A DNA stretch of 64,000 bases. Origin: Deltaproteobacteria bacterium (GTDB lineage Bacteria > Myxococcota_A > Polyangia > Polyangiales > Polyangiaceae). The stretch lies in contig JACRCQ010000071.1 in NCBI GenBank assembly GCA_016218915.1, positions 1-64,000 on the forward strand, read 5' to 3'. The position numbers were made by a program, and so were the translations under genes. This document shows positions 50,001 to 58,144 of the stretch, piece after piece (the stretch's first letter is position 1; each line of letters begins with the position of its first letter). Under the pieces are notes generated by a model that saw nothing but the letters and a program-made list of their open reading frames with translations, was not told the DNA's origin and searched no databases.

Positions 50001-52144
50001 AGCTTGTCTTGCCGCTCGGCAACCGCGGCGTCCGCTCGATTGTGCAAGTCGCTCCTGCTCGCGACGCTGAATTCGCCGACTTCGGCCATGGTGGTCAGGG
50101 CAGCAAGAATCGTCGCCCTCACTTCGGGCGGTGTAGCTGCGGAGTAGGCGTCGGCTGCCTCGTAGGGCGCCGGCAGAGCGCGCTCGGTCGACGCTGGCCG
50201 TCGATAGTCATACCGGCGGACGTACCTCGCAGCAGCCAGGTCTTTGTCGACCGTGAAGAAGATCTTCTCGAGATCAGGGCGCATGGCCGAAAGCGCAAAC
50301 ACCGCTTCGTCGGCCACGCCGACTGCCAGCTGCGCCTGGACGGGTGTGCCTCCGACACCAGTGACGGCCACAGCGACGGATCCGGTCTCGCGCGGGGCGA
50401 AGATCGGCTTGTCCGGCGTCACCCGAAGCGCCAGGTCGCGGTCCTGCGCGCCAGCCAGAATGATTCGCTTCCCCTTCTTGACCGTCCCCGTGGACAGCCC
50501 GCGTCCAGGTACGGGCAGCGACAGCGCATGCACCCAGACAAGACCCGAGGTTCCCGGCGGAATGGTCAGCTGGGCTTCGCAGCCCGCTGCGGCCTTGCCC
50601 ACCACGCAGGAGCCGGTCACAAGCGCTTCGGAGCCCTTGGTCAGGCGCAGCGCCACGCGTTCGCCAGCATTCGCGCCCAGCACGGTCACGCGCGCGGTGT
50701 CCCCTGCCGCATAGTCCAAGCGGTCCGGCCGGATCACGAGCCTGTCGTCGATGGGTCGGAGCGCGAGCGTCCCTTCGCTCCCATCCTCTGCAAACGCAGA
50801 GATGTCCACGGAGAATCGCGGATCGCACGGGGGAAGGTTGAGCACGGCGATGCCACGCGCGTTGGTCTTGACGATCTCGCCATGGTTGGCGCGAACCGAG
50901 ATGCCTTCCTTGGGGTCAGCGGTCGCGACGACGAACACCTGCTGGGCGACATTGGGAGCGAGCTCGCCGCTCTCAGGGAAGGCCTCGAGCTTCACCTCGC
51001 CCGCCCCGATCGGTCGGATTTCCTTGGACGCTTCGGCGTGCATCCCCCCCTCGACTTCGATCTTGGCGCGCAGGGTGAACGAGCCGGAGCGCTGGGGTGC
51101 CGGCTTTCGAGCGGTGTCGACCAGCTCGAAGCGCAGTGCCCCTTCCTTGTCGGGAGCTCCGGTTGCGCTGCGAATCACCTCCCCGGACCGCTCGAGCGTC
51201 ACCTTGATCGACCCCTTGGTCACTGGCTCGCCGAAGACCCACTTGGCGCGGGCCGTGCCTCGAAGCGCACGATCAACCGCAAAGGGCGCGATCTCCTCGA
51301 GCGCGAGGGTGAGCTTGGGGAGCGAGTAGCGCTTCACCTCGACCTGTCGATCCCCCCGCGCCGTGATGGCAGATGTGCCCGGGCTCGCGGGCGTGATCGT
51401 GGTCGTGACCGCGATCGAATAGGTCCCGAGCTTCACCTGGTCGGCGAGCTCGAAGTCGGTGGCAACGATTCCGAACGCGGACGTCTTCTTCTCGAGGCGG
51501 AAGACCTTCACGTTGTCGGCGGTCCGGATCTCGATCACGCTCGGCTTGTCCGCGATCGGTTTGCCGTCCGCCATCGCGAGCGCGCGGATGTGGATGGTCT
51601 GGCCAGGCTGGTAGAGCGGCTTGTCCGTGGATACGAAGAGCCCAGGCTGGGCCGGCTTGCGCGGTTGAACCAGGAAGCCATCGGAGCTCTCCGCGACACC
51701 GGCATTGACGGTCGCCACCAGAGATCGCGCTGACACGAAGTCCGCAGGGAATTGGACTTCGACGGTGGCATCGCCCCCTTCGCCCGTGGTGGCGTGAGCA
51801 AGCTCGATCAGGCTCCCCTTGAAGAAGCCGACCCGCACCGTGGCGCCGGAGATCGGCGCGCCGAATCGGTCGCGCACGAGCACGCCGTATCGCGCCTTCT
51901 CCCCGCTGACCCCCTCTTGGGGGCCGGAGAGCGTGATGACCGGCACGAGCGAGTCGTAGCTCGCGACCCGGCGCACCATCGCGAAGAATGCGAAGAGCGA
52001 GACGATGACCAAGGCGAGCGCGACGAGCCAGAAGCGGGTCGTTCCGATCCACGCCCACTCCGGCTCTTGTCTCGGCGCCGTCCCGGCGGGCTTGGTCGTG
52101 GTGTTCGACTCGGATTCCTTGGACTTGGCTGGCTCTTTTTCCAC
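47003..52144 (-). CDS. Alpha-2-macroglobulin homologue with an inserted polytopic membrane domain
   Basis: This 1713-residue protein has an N-terminal membrane anchor (about 36-57), MG1-MG5-like beta domains (MG2 motif STDKPLYQPGQTIHIRALAM at 172-191), the MG7/A2M block FPETLLWAPEVITDD (1023-1037), and a thioester domain with CFEQ (Cys1236, codon 48437-48439), matching the CxEQ motif of bacterial A2M. Such proteins trap proteases by a bait region and covalent thioester. Unusually, where bait is expected (about 640-1020) there are six predicted membrane helices (about 716-740, 776-798, 809-833, 847-867, 880-902, 925-945), followed by a disordered Gly/Ala/Lys segment (970-1020). An even number of helices would keep both halves on one side. 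GTG start. No penicillin-binding protein (pbpC) neighbour, the usual partner, is present. Confidence 0.75.
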   Translation of the reverse strand: MEKEPAKSKESESNTTTKPAGTAPRQEPEWAWIGTTRFWLVALALVIVSLFAFFAMVRRVASYDSLVPVITLSGPQEGVSGEKARYGVLVRDRFGAPISGATVRVGFFKGSLIELAHATTGEGGDATVEVQFPADFVSARSLVATVNAGVAESSDGFLVQPRKPAQPGLFVSTDKPLYQPGQTIHIRALAMADGKPIADKPSVIEIRTADNVKVFRLEKKTSAFGIVATDFELADQVKLGTYSIAVTTTITPASPGTSAITARGDRQVEVKRYSLPKLTLALEEIAPFAVDRALRGTARAKWVFGEPVTKGSIKVTLERSGEVIRSATGAPDKEGALRFELVDTARKPAPQRSGSFTLRAKIEVEGGMHAEASKEIRPIGAGEVKLEAFPESGELAPNVAQQVFVVATADPKEGISVRANHGEIVKTNARGIAVLNLPPCDPRFSVDISAFAEDGSEGTLALRPIDDRLVIRPDRLDYAAGDTARVTVLGANAGERVALRLTKGSEALVTGSCVVGKAAAGCEAQLTIPPGTSGLVWVHALSLPVPGRGLSTGTVKKGKRIILAGAQDRDLALRVTPDKPIFAPRETGSVAVAVTGVGGTPVQAQLAVGVADEAVFALSAMRPDLEKIFFTVDKDLAAARYVRRYDYRRPASTERALPAPYEAADAYSAATPPEVRATILAALTTMAEVGEFSVASRSDLHNRADAAVAERQDKLAAWAILLVVGMALCAFVAFGLYGISRFRRPLLLVASAAGQGGSVGQADAARLKQETRGLLADWLLAVLAPPILAGMSMAASQIFGSSGRSNERTLLGAWLILAPFCAVLLLRAVLRVRRALDGTEATSLRRVLTLLPFASFFGHLAVLLVLADEGKRLGLVLGYSKSALLLPVFIAAGAQVTFGFLSVIRQGLLRPVTRRGRVWLLTSRASFVGLPVTLVCLVPVLIGHCKHRNQDWAEYMMEQMETEQISEDRADNKEGGTGTRAKGEEGSMGNPNARAPGGGRAAAAPAAKGEGGATAGPVVRDYFPETLLWAPEVITDDAGRATIKVPFADSITTWRFGLSAVGRGGQLGNTSIPLVVMQDFFVEASLPPVLTQGDELAVPVTVYSYMQGPQDVTLELQGDGISTVGPSKTAIHLAPHETRGFRFAVRADKAGERKVRLQATSASRGDAIERTISVTPNGLSVMRAINGRLIGSATSKLELPANAIDGGNDLYVKVYGGPLSQISEGLDGVFRMPHGCFEQVSSTTYPSVLALEFLARTKNASPELESKARRYIAAGYQRLVSFEVSGGGFSLYGSSPASTTLTAYGLMEFADMARVALVDEALMERTRDWLLKQRTPTGGWTKAYYYAVNDRKPEDDDILTTAYVAWALAESSPAPQKDSRLASVLDTVANASGPDLNDPYSLTLRANALLAGGRTNEARALLDRIVPLALRGEDGAHWTSKHVGVLYSYGNSMEVEVTGLATHALAVAGMQPELRAGALDWLVARRGSYGTWSTTQATIAAMRALLDEAKPAPKDPQDITVLADGQPVETFTMEPRARDVHRLISLRRFATTGNHSVELRATGGGDISYQLVGAHYVPWQRPTGAALALDVGFSSESVTPGATTSCRIKLAWKGKEDARVPLVEIGTPPAFEVEVDDLEALLKSKDALVQRYSVERGKVTLYLSRLTEARPLEFDLRMRALRPARVMVPSSIAYLYYEPEVRAETKPVRLQAM

Positions 52145-52250
52145 GCATACAGGCTACGACGCTGTCGGGCCTGCCCGGAAGGGGCAATCAACGGGTGCAT
52201 CCCGACGGATCGGGCTTGTCCGGGCGCGGCAGAGCCTGTATCCAGCATCG

Positions 52251-53156
52251 GTGTCGACCGCTGAGACGTTCCTGCAGGCCTTGGGCGAGCACCATGCCAT
52301 CGTCGCGGCAGATCTCCCTATCGAGGCTCTTCTGAGCGATCTCACGCGGTCCTGCCGCGGGTCCTGGCCGGGTCTGCCGATCGACGAGGACCTCTTTGCC
52401 CGTCACCTGGCACGCCACATGTCCGTGGGTGCCATCGATGCCGAAGCCTTTGCCCGCATCCATGGGCCTGACCTGTATCTGGCGTGCGGATGCGCCCTGG
52501 GCGTTGGCGCTGCCATCGCCGAATTCCGCCGGTGCTACGGCCCCGTGATCGCGTCGTCGGCAGGGCGTCTCAACCGCGAGCCCTGGTTCGTCGAAGAGAC
52601 GACGCAGCTGCTCCACCAGAAGCTTCTGGTGTCGAGCGACGGTGCGACGCCGCGCATCGCGGAGTATTCGGGGCGTGGCCCTCTCGAGGCCTGGGTTCGG
52701 GTGGCTGCCACGCGCATGGCAATTGATCTGCGTCGGAAGGAAGCCGGCTCGGATTCGCAAGACGAGAACCTTCTGGACGAGGTCTCGGCTGGGGTCGATC
52801 CGGAGCTCGACTACATCCGGCTGAGGCACGGCGACGACTTCCTCGCTGCGTTCCGTGAGGCGTTCTCCAGGCTGAGCTCGCGCGAGAGGAATGTGCTGCG
52901 GTTGCATGTGCTCGATGGGCTCGACATCGGACGCATCGGAGCGGTGTATCACGTGCACCGCGCCACGGTGGCGCGCTGGATCGCGCGCTCCAGGGACACG
53001 ATCGTGTCCGAGTGCCACAAGATCCTGATCGAGCGTCTGGGCGCGACCGATTCCGAGGTCGACAGCCTGGTCCGCTTCGTACGCAGCCACGTGCAGGTCA
53101 ACCTGGTGGAAGTGCTCACCACGGGCGTGGACAAGGTGGCGGAGAGCTCAAGATAG
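52251..53156 (+). CDS. ECF-like sigma-70 family sigma factor
   Basis: This 301-residue protein resembles the long sigma-70-like factors of Polyangiales. Region 2 is EAWVRVAATRMAIDLRRKEA (about 140-160); region 4 is LSSRERNVLRLHVLDGLDIG then IGAVYHVHRATVARWIARSR, a clear helix-turn-helix. The N-terminal 120 residues are longer than in classical ECF factors. It starts at GTG 52251. A kinase gene with its own anti-sigma-type zinc finger converges on it, which suggests that kinase and sigma factor work together, an inference from other myxobacterial pairs. It diverges from the A2M gene with a 106-bp gap. Confidence 0.75.
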   Translation: MSTAETFLQALGEHHAIVAADLPIEALLSDLTRSCRGSWPGLPIDEDLFARHLARHMSVGAIDAEAFARIHGPDLYLACGCALGVGAAIAEFRRCYGPVIASSAGRLNREPWFVEETTQLLHQKLLVSSDGATPRIAEYSGRGPLEAWVRVAATRMAIDLRRKEAGSDSQDENLLDEVSAGVDPELDYIRLRHGDDFLAAFREAFSRLSSRERNVLRLHVLDGLDIGRIGAVYHVHRATVARWIARSRDTIVSECHKILIERLGATDSEVDSLVRFVRSHVQVNLVEVLTTGVDKVAESSR

Positions 53157-53215
53157 GCTCCAGGCTCCAGCGTGCGAAAGTTAGTGCTCGCGCAGAAACA
53201 ATGGAGCCCCCAGAT

Positions 53216-53260
<45 letters not shown>

Positions 53261-53335
53261 ATCAGTATGGAGTCAGGAGTTCCTGCGCAAGGACCTAGTG
53301 GACGGGTCACCGCGCTACGCCGGAATCTGACTGCA

Positions 53336-53426
53336 GCCTATCGCCTGAAGCCTACCGTCTTAGGCCTGTAGCCTGTAGCCTGAAGCCTGTAGCCTGTAGC
53401 CTGAAGCCTGCAGCCGGAAGCCTGCA
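53336..53426. repeat. Tandem heptamer, consensus GCCTGWA, about 13 copies
   Basis: Thirteen units of 7 bp in 91 bp, with GCCTGTA and GCCTGAA alternating and edge units degraded (GCCTATC, GTCTTAG). The array ends 6 bases before the stop codon of the kinase gene. It is a typical VNTR. Confidence 0.85.
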
Positions 53427-53431
53427 GCCCC

Positions 53432-56419
53432 CTACCGACGCGTGCCGAGCCAGCGCTTGACATCGGCAGCAGAATCGTTGCGCGTCACCATGGTGCCGCG
53501 CGCAAGCTCTTCGCTGGCGCCGGTCGCCAGCTCGATGGCGCGAGAACGATCGTTCCCGCTTTCCCACAAGGCCCTTGCGAGCGCAAACCTGGTTTCTGCC
53601 ACCAGGTCGACTGCGATGCGATCGCCCTCGCGAAGCGGCAACGCACGGGTCAATGGCGCGATCGCATCTGCGCTCCGCCCCTGCGCCAGGAGAGTCAGCC
53701 CGATGCCGGTGAGCACGTGCGCCGCACCGCGGAATTCCGGGCCCATGGTCTTCTCGACAATGGCGAGCGAACGGGCATAGAGCTTGAGCGCCTCGCCCGG
53801 TTTGCGCTCCAGACGCCGCAGCTCGGCCAGGGAGTAGAGCGCCATGGCGACGTCGATGTGGTCCCCGCCGAGCGCCTTTTCGAATGCGTCGGCTGCGTCG
53901 ACCAGCAGGGTTTCGGCCTCTGCCCTGCGACCGCTCCTCGCAAGAGCGAGCCCGAGGTTCATCCGCATGCGCGCGACATCGGGGTGATCGCTGCCCAGCG
54001 AGGCGATCAGGGTGGGAAGTGCGGCACGAAGCTTCTGCTCGGCTTCGCCGAAGGAGCCACGCTCCAGGAGCACCACCCCCTGGTTGCTGATCGTCTGCGC
54101 AACCGGAAGACTGTCGGGACCAAAGGCGTTCTTTCGGACCTCGAGGGCGCGATCATACGCGGCAATCGCCGAATCGAACTTTCCCTCTGCCCAGTCCACG
54201 CCCGCCAGGGCGTCGAGCGAATCGGCCATGTCCGGGTGATCGGCGCCGAGCATCTTCTCGCGGATCGCCTTGGCTCTTTCATGGAGCCGACGCGCCTCGT
54301 CGAGGTGCCCCTGCTCGAAGTGGCTCGATGCGAGGTTGTCGATGATCCTCGCCACCTCGAGGTCATCGGACTGGGCAGCTCCCTGGGCGAGCTGGAGCGC
54401 TACGTCATATTCGCGGCTCGCCTCCTGGTAGCGCGCCTGTCCGAGGTGGACGTTCGCGATCGACACCGAGAGCGCCAGACGCAGCGAGGCAGGAGCCCCG
54501 ACGCGCTCCACAAAGGACTGCGCCTGGATCGCGGCCCGCAGCGCTTCATCGTAGCGGGCATTCGCATATCCGATCACGTGCACGAGCCCGACCCAGGCCA
54601 AGGCGGCCACGCGGTCGTGACGGCTCACCGTGGCTGCAGCGGCAGCCTGGAACAAGGTGGCTTCTGCATCCTTGCCGTGCCCGGATCGATCCTGCAGATC
54701 CCCGAGCTCGAAGAGCGTCTCGGCCTCGAGCGGGCGGTAGCCGAGGGCTCGCGCCTCTGCGACGACCGCGCTCATCCGCTGGAGCGCCTCGTCGATCTTG
54801 CCTGCCGTATCCAGCGCCCTTGCTTCGCTCAGGTGCTCTACGATCTCGGCGTGGCGCTTTCGCAGGGCCGCGTCGCGCAACGGCTCGAGCTGGCTGACCA
54901 ACGCCGCCGTGTCCAGGCATTCGCGCACAGGCGGCAGCGCAGCCACCGCATGCGTGGCGTGGATCATCAGCGGCTCATCGCTCTCTGCCAGCAGCCGCCC
55001 GAGCGCGGAGAACTCCTGCTGCTTGCGGTCAAGGCACTCCTGACGAAGGTCCAGCAACACTTCGGAGCGCTCGCGGCGCACGCGGGTCTCCTCGCACGCC
55101 TGCTGCGCCTGCGTGGTCCAGTCCGCTGCATAGGCGCTCATCTCCCGGTCGACCGAGGCCCAGGTCTGCCGTGCCCACGGCTTGCCCGTCGCCTCGAATC
55201 GCTGGCGGACCTTGGCCCGGGTCGAGGCATCCCAGCCGCTCTCGATCCTCCTGGGGACGTCGGAGCAGGTCGCCCGCACGGAACCTCGCCCTCTGTGGTA
55301 GGAGCCGAAGAGCGCCACGGCCGTGATGATCACTGCTGCAACCACGAGCGCGCGGCGCATCCAGCGCCCCGGGCGCCCTTCGAGCTCGGCCAGTACGGCG
55401 TCCATCGACTCATATCGATTCTCGGCGAGCTCCTGGGTCCCTTTGCTGATGACGCGTTGAAGCCATCGAGGCGGCGTCGCGCCGGTCTTCGCGATCGCCT
55501 CCTGGAGCGTCACGCAGAATGAGTACTGATCTCCGCGCGCATCGACCTTCCTTCCCGCCTTCTGCTCGGGCGACATGTACCTGGGAGTGCCCACCACGGT
55601 CCCAACCTGGGTCACGGTCGATCGGATCGCTGCACTGTGCGCGGCAGCGATCTTCTCGCTCGGCGGCGGGAGCGACCCTTCCACCGCGCGCGCGAGGCCG
55701 AAGTCCGTGACCCGCACCACGTCGTCCCAGCCGACGAGCACGTTGTCGGGTTTGAAGTCGCGATGCACGAGCCCTGCGCGATGCGCAGCCGCAAGGCCGT
55801 GGCCTGCCGGCACCAGGATGGAAAGGACGTCGCGCACGCTCCGCTGCGATTCGGCCAACCACTGCTTGAAGGTTCGGCCGTGCACGAACTCCATGGCGAC
55901 AAAGACCTGTCCGTCGACGTCTCCCACGTCGTGCACGGTGACCACGTTCGGATGGCGCAGCTTTGCCATGGCCTGGGCTTCGCGCACCATGCGCCGCCGC
56001 GCATCGTCGAGATCCCCTGCGAGCATCTCGGTCCTGAGCACCTTGATCGCGACCTTCCGATCGAGCTCCGGATCCCACGCAGCGTATACGACGCCCATGC
56101 CGCCAGCGCCGATCGCACGAAGCACCAGGTAGCGCCCGGCTGTCGCGCCCTGCGCGAGGCTCTCGGCAGAGCGCGAAGGGGGCGGCTCGCTCGCATCACG
56201 GCGGCGCTGACCCGAGCCGTCCACGCGGGTGGCGATAGAGCGATCCACATCGGTCGCAGACGGCTCGACAGGGCGCACGAGCGAGCTGTCGATCAGGTTC
56301 GCCACGACCTTCCTGCAGTCCGGGCAGCGATCGATGTGATCCTCGACCTTGGAGACGTCGTCTTCGGACAACCTGCCCGACACGAAGGCAACCACGGTCT
56401 CTTCGTTGAGGCACCCCAT
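53432..56419 (-). CDS. Ser/Thr protein kinase with N-terminal zinc finger and C-terminal TPR
   Basis: This 995-residue protein joins four parts. Residues 1-50 hold an anti-sigma-type zinc finger (HIDRCPDC, the HxxxCxxC of ZAS/zf-HC2). A Hanks kinase (about 95-340) has IGAGGMGVVY, invariant Lys in VAIK, HRDFKPDN and DFG, so it should be active; its C-lobe is short. One membrane helix (about 357-375, RALVVAAVIITAVALFG) leads to an extracytoplasmic part of about 600 residues with TPR repeats (ARIIDNLASSHFEQGHLDEA, ADSLDALAGVDWAEGKFDSA, AMALYSLAELRRLERKPGEA). Such kinases in myxobacteria are often next to ECF-like sigma factors. ATG 56419 (MGCLNEE) is preferred to GTG 56437. It converges on the sigma-factor gene. 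Confidence 0.85.
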   Translation of the reverse strand: MGCLNEETVVAFVSGRLSEDDVSKVEDHIDRCPDCRKVVANLIDSSLVRPVEPSATDVDRSIATRVDGSGQRRRDASEPPPSRSAESLAQGATAGRYLVLRAIGAGGMGVVYAAWDPELDRKVAIKVLRTEMLAGDLDDARRRMVREAQAMAKLRHPNVVTVHDVGDVDGQVFVAMEFVHGRTFKQWLAESQRSVRDVLSILVPAGHGLAAAHRAGLVHRDFKPDNVLVGWDDVVRVTDFGLARAVEGSLPPPSEKIAAAHSAAIRSTVTQVGTVVGTPRYMSPEQKAGRKVDARGDQYSFCVTLQEAIAKTGATPPRWLQRVISKGTQELAENRYESMDAVLAELEGRPGRWMRRALVVAAVIITAVALFGSYHRGRGSVRATCSDVPRRIESGWDASTRAKVRQRFEATGKPWARQTWASVDREMSAYAADWTTQAQQACEETRVRRERSEVLLDLRQECLDRKQQEFSALGRLLAESDEPLMIHATHAVAALPPVRECLDTAALVSQLEPLRDAALRKRHAEIVEHLSEARALDTAGKIDEALQRMSAVVAEARALGYRPLEAETLFELGDLQDRSGHGKDAEATLFQAAAAATVSRHDRVAALAWVGLVHVIGYANARYDEALRAAIQAQSFVERVGAPASLRLALSVSIANVHLGQARYQEASREYDVALQLAQGAAQSDDLEVARIIDNLASSHFEQGHLDEARRLHERAKAIREKMLGADHPDMADSLDALAGVDWAEGKFDSAIAAYDRALEVRKNAFGPDSLPVAQTISNQGVVLLERGSFGEAEQKLRAALPTLIASLGSDHPDVARMRMNLGLALARSGRRAEAETLLVDAADAFEKALGGDHIDVAMALYSLAELRRLERKPGEALKLYARSLAIVEKTMGPEFRGAAHVLTGIGLTLLAQGRSADAIAPLTRALPLREGDRIAVDLVAETRFALARALWESGNDRSRAIELATGASEELARGTMVTRNDSAADVKRWLGTRR

Positions 56420-56662
56420 CGAGCCGGCGAATCGCACGCCCAGGCGGCAGGGTCAAGCAGCGAGCGTCACCGGCCACGGACCTGGGGTGTCGCAACGCCC
56501 ACCCGCTTCGTCTGCATCGATCGCACCAAGCGCCGGATAGCGTCCGGCCTTCGCGCCCTGCGCGAGGGTCGAGTGCGATAGCCGCTCGAAATGCCTGGCA
56601 GCTGCCTAGCAGCAAAGTCACCCGTGCAGCGTCGAGGGTCGGTGTCTGGTAGATTGGAGAAT

Positions 56663-58042
56663 ATGCTGCGATCCCCATCCTCTCCGCCGGTCCGGTGGCT
56701 GCCTTTGAGCGTGCTGCTTTCTCTCACCATGGGGTGTTCCGGCGGCGCGGCTTCGTCCAGTCCGGGCAGCACGGATTCAGGCAGCACGGATTCAGGAGGC
56801 ACAGATTCAGGCGGCACGGTCGGCGACGGTGCGACACCGGACGTGAGCGCCCAGACCGATTCGGCAATCGACGTCGACACGTCACCGGACGGCGATGCGG
56901 CGCCGGAAGGGGCCGTCGAGGGCGACGACCTTTTCAAGTGCACGTTCGATCCCATGCAGTGGTGGCGCGACGCCGGAGTGCGCGACATCACTTTCGTTGC
57001 ATTCGCCGATCCTCACGGCATGGATCCGACCTCGGGCTGCCCGGTCAACGAAGCTGCAGGCGACAACCAGAACGTGCTGATCCGGGAGGCTATCAACAGC
57101 GTCGGCGCCCATGTCTGGCCTGCGGACGCTGGGTTCTACCGGGAGGGGCAGAGCTACGATCGCATTCGCGGGGTCCTCATTGCCGGGGATCTGACGCAAG
57201 CAGGAAGCGCCTCGATCCCCGCAGGCAAGCAGAAGTGCTTCGAGTACACCGCCTATCGCGCTGCGTTCGGGCGCTGCGGATCCGAGGGCAAGCTGCTGTT
57301 CCCGGTCTATGAGGCTGCGGGCAACCACGACTACCCGAGAATGACGCCGCCGGGCGACGCGAACGTTCATCCCGTGATCGACTTGTTGGATCTCATCACG
57401 GCCGATCATCGCCCCGGCAGCGCGTCGGACCTGTACGACGATCCCGAGTCAGGGACGGCCCACCACGCCTGGCGCTGGGACGACCTGTGGTTCGTGAACG
57501 TGAACCTCAAGGTCGGCTACAACCCTGAGTTCCTCGACGGCGGCGGGACGATGCGGATCGCGGATCCGCACCATTCCCTTGGCTTCCTCAAGGGCTTCCT
57601 GCTTTCACGCGCGAACAGCAAGACCCGTCAGCTCGTGATCTTGTCTCACTACCCGCTGGGCATGCTCGACAAGGCTGAGAAGGAGAGCTTCTGCCAGTTG
57701 ATCTACAATGCACAGCACGCCGCAGGGGACTTCGAGGGAGGGCAGAAGCTCTCGGACTCCTGGCCGATCGTCGCATTTCTTCACGGGCACAACCACTCGG
57801 TGCCGGAGTACAAGGACTGGCCCTGCGACGCGCCCTACGCGTCCGTCGTGATTCCCCAATTCAGCGTGGGCACTCCGCTGTACGGCGGGTCCCAGAACCT
57901 TCCGGGCCAGATGCATTTCACCATCATGCGGATCGGATCGCAGTCGCTGGAAGTCGTAGGCGTGGGTGCGCCGGCAGACGGTGGCACCGGGCCGTGGGAT
58001 TATGTCTACAAGGATAGGAAGCCGTATCCTGTGGCGCCCTAG
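56663..58042 (+). CDS. Calcineurin-like metallophosphoesterase, lipoprotein
   Basis: This 459-residue enzyme has a signal ending LTMGC, a repeat linker (GSTDSGSTDSGGTDSGGT), then a metallophosphoesterase domain with motifs FADPHG, LIAGDLTQ, AAGNHDYPR, LSHYPLG and LHGHNHSVP. All five metal/phosphate blocks are present; the first is D-x-H with Pro between. The best-matching group is secreted phosphodiesterase/phosphatase; the substrate is unknown. GGAGA lies 3 bases before ATG 56663. The linker is encoded by short direct repeats of 15 bp (GGCAGCACGGATTCA). It diverges from the kinase gene. Confidence 0.8.
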   Translation: MLRSPSSPPVRWLPLSVLLSLTMGCSGGAASSSPGSTDSGSTDSGGTDSGGTVGDGATPDVSAQTDSAIDVDTSPDGDAAPEGAVEGDDLFKCTFDPMQWWRDAGVRDITFVAFADPHGMDPTSGCPVNEAAGDNQNVLIREAINSVGAHVWPADAGFYREGQSYDRIRGVLIAGDLTQAGSASIPAGKQKCFEYTAYRAAFGRCGSEGKLLFPVYEAAGNHDYPRMTPPGDANVHPVIDLLDLITADHRPGSASDLYDDPESGTAHHAWRWDDLWFVNVNLKVGYNPEFLDGGGTMRIADPHHSLGFLKGFLLSRANSKTRQLVILSHYPLGMLDKAEKESFCQLIYNAQHAAGDFEGGQKLSDSWPIVAFLHGHNHSVPEYKDWPCDAPYASVVIPQFSVGTPLYGGSQNLPGQMHFTIMRIGSQSLEVVGVGAPADGGTGPWDYVYKDRKPYPVAP

Positions 58043-58144
58043 GTGCCGGCAAGCGACAAGGTGAGCATCCGTAGCCACTCGTGCAGCCCACCCTCGCACT
58101 GCGTCCACCCCCGCTGCAGCGCGCGACGTTCTGCCCGAGATGCG

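Noticed and set aside
49838..51733. 631-residue rightward frame opposite the A2M gene
   Set aside because: Shadow frame, rich in Arg/His/Asp, no domain, no start signal.
53717..55522. 601-residue rightward frame opposite the kinase TPR region
   Set aside because: Shadow of a TPR-coding strand; no family match and no ribosome-binding site.
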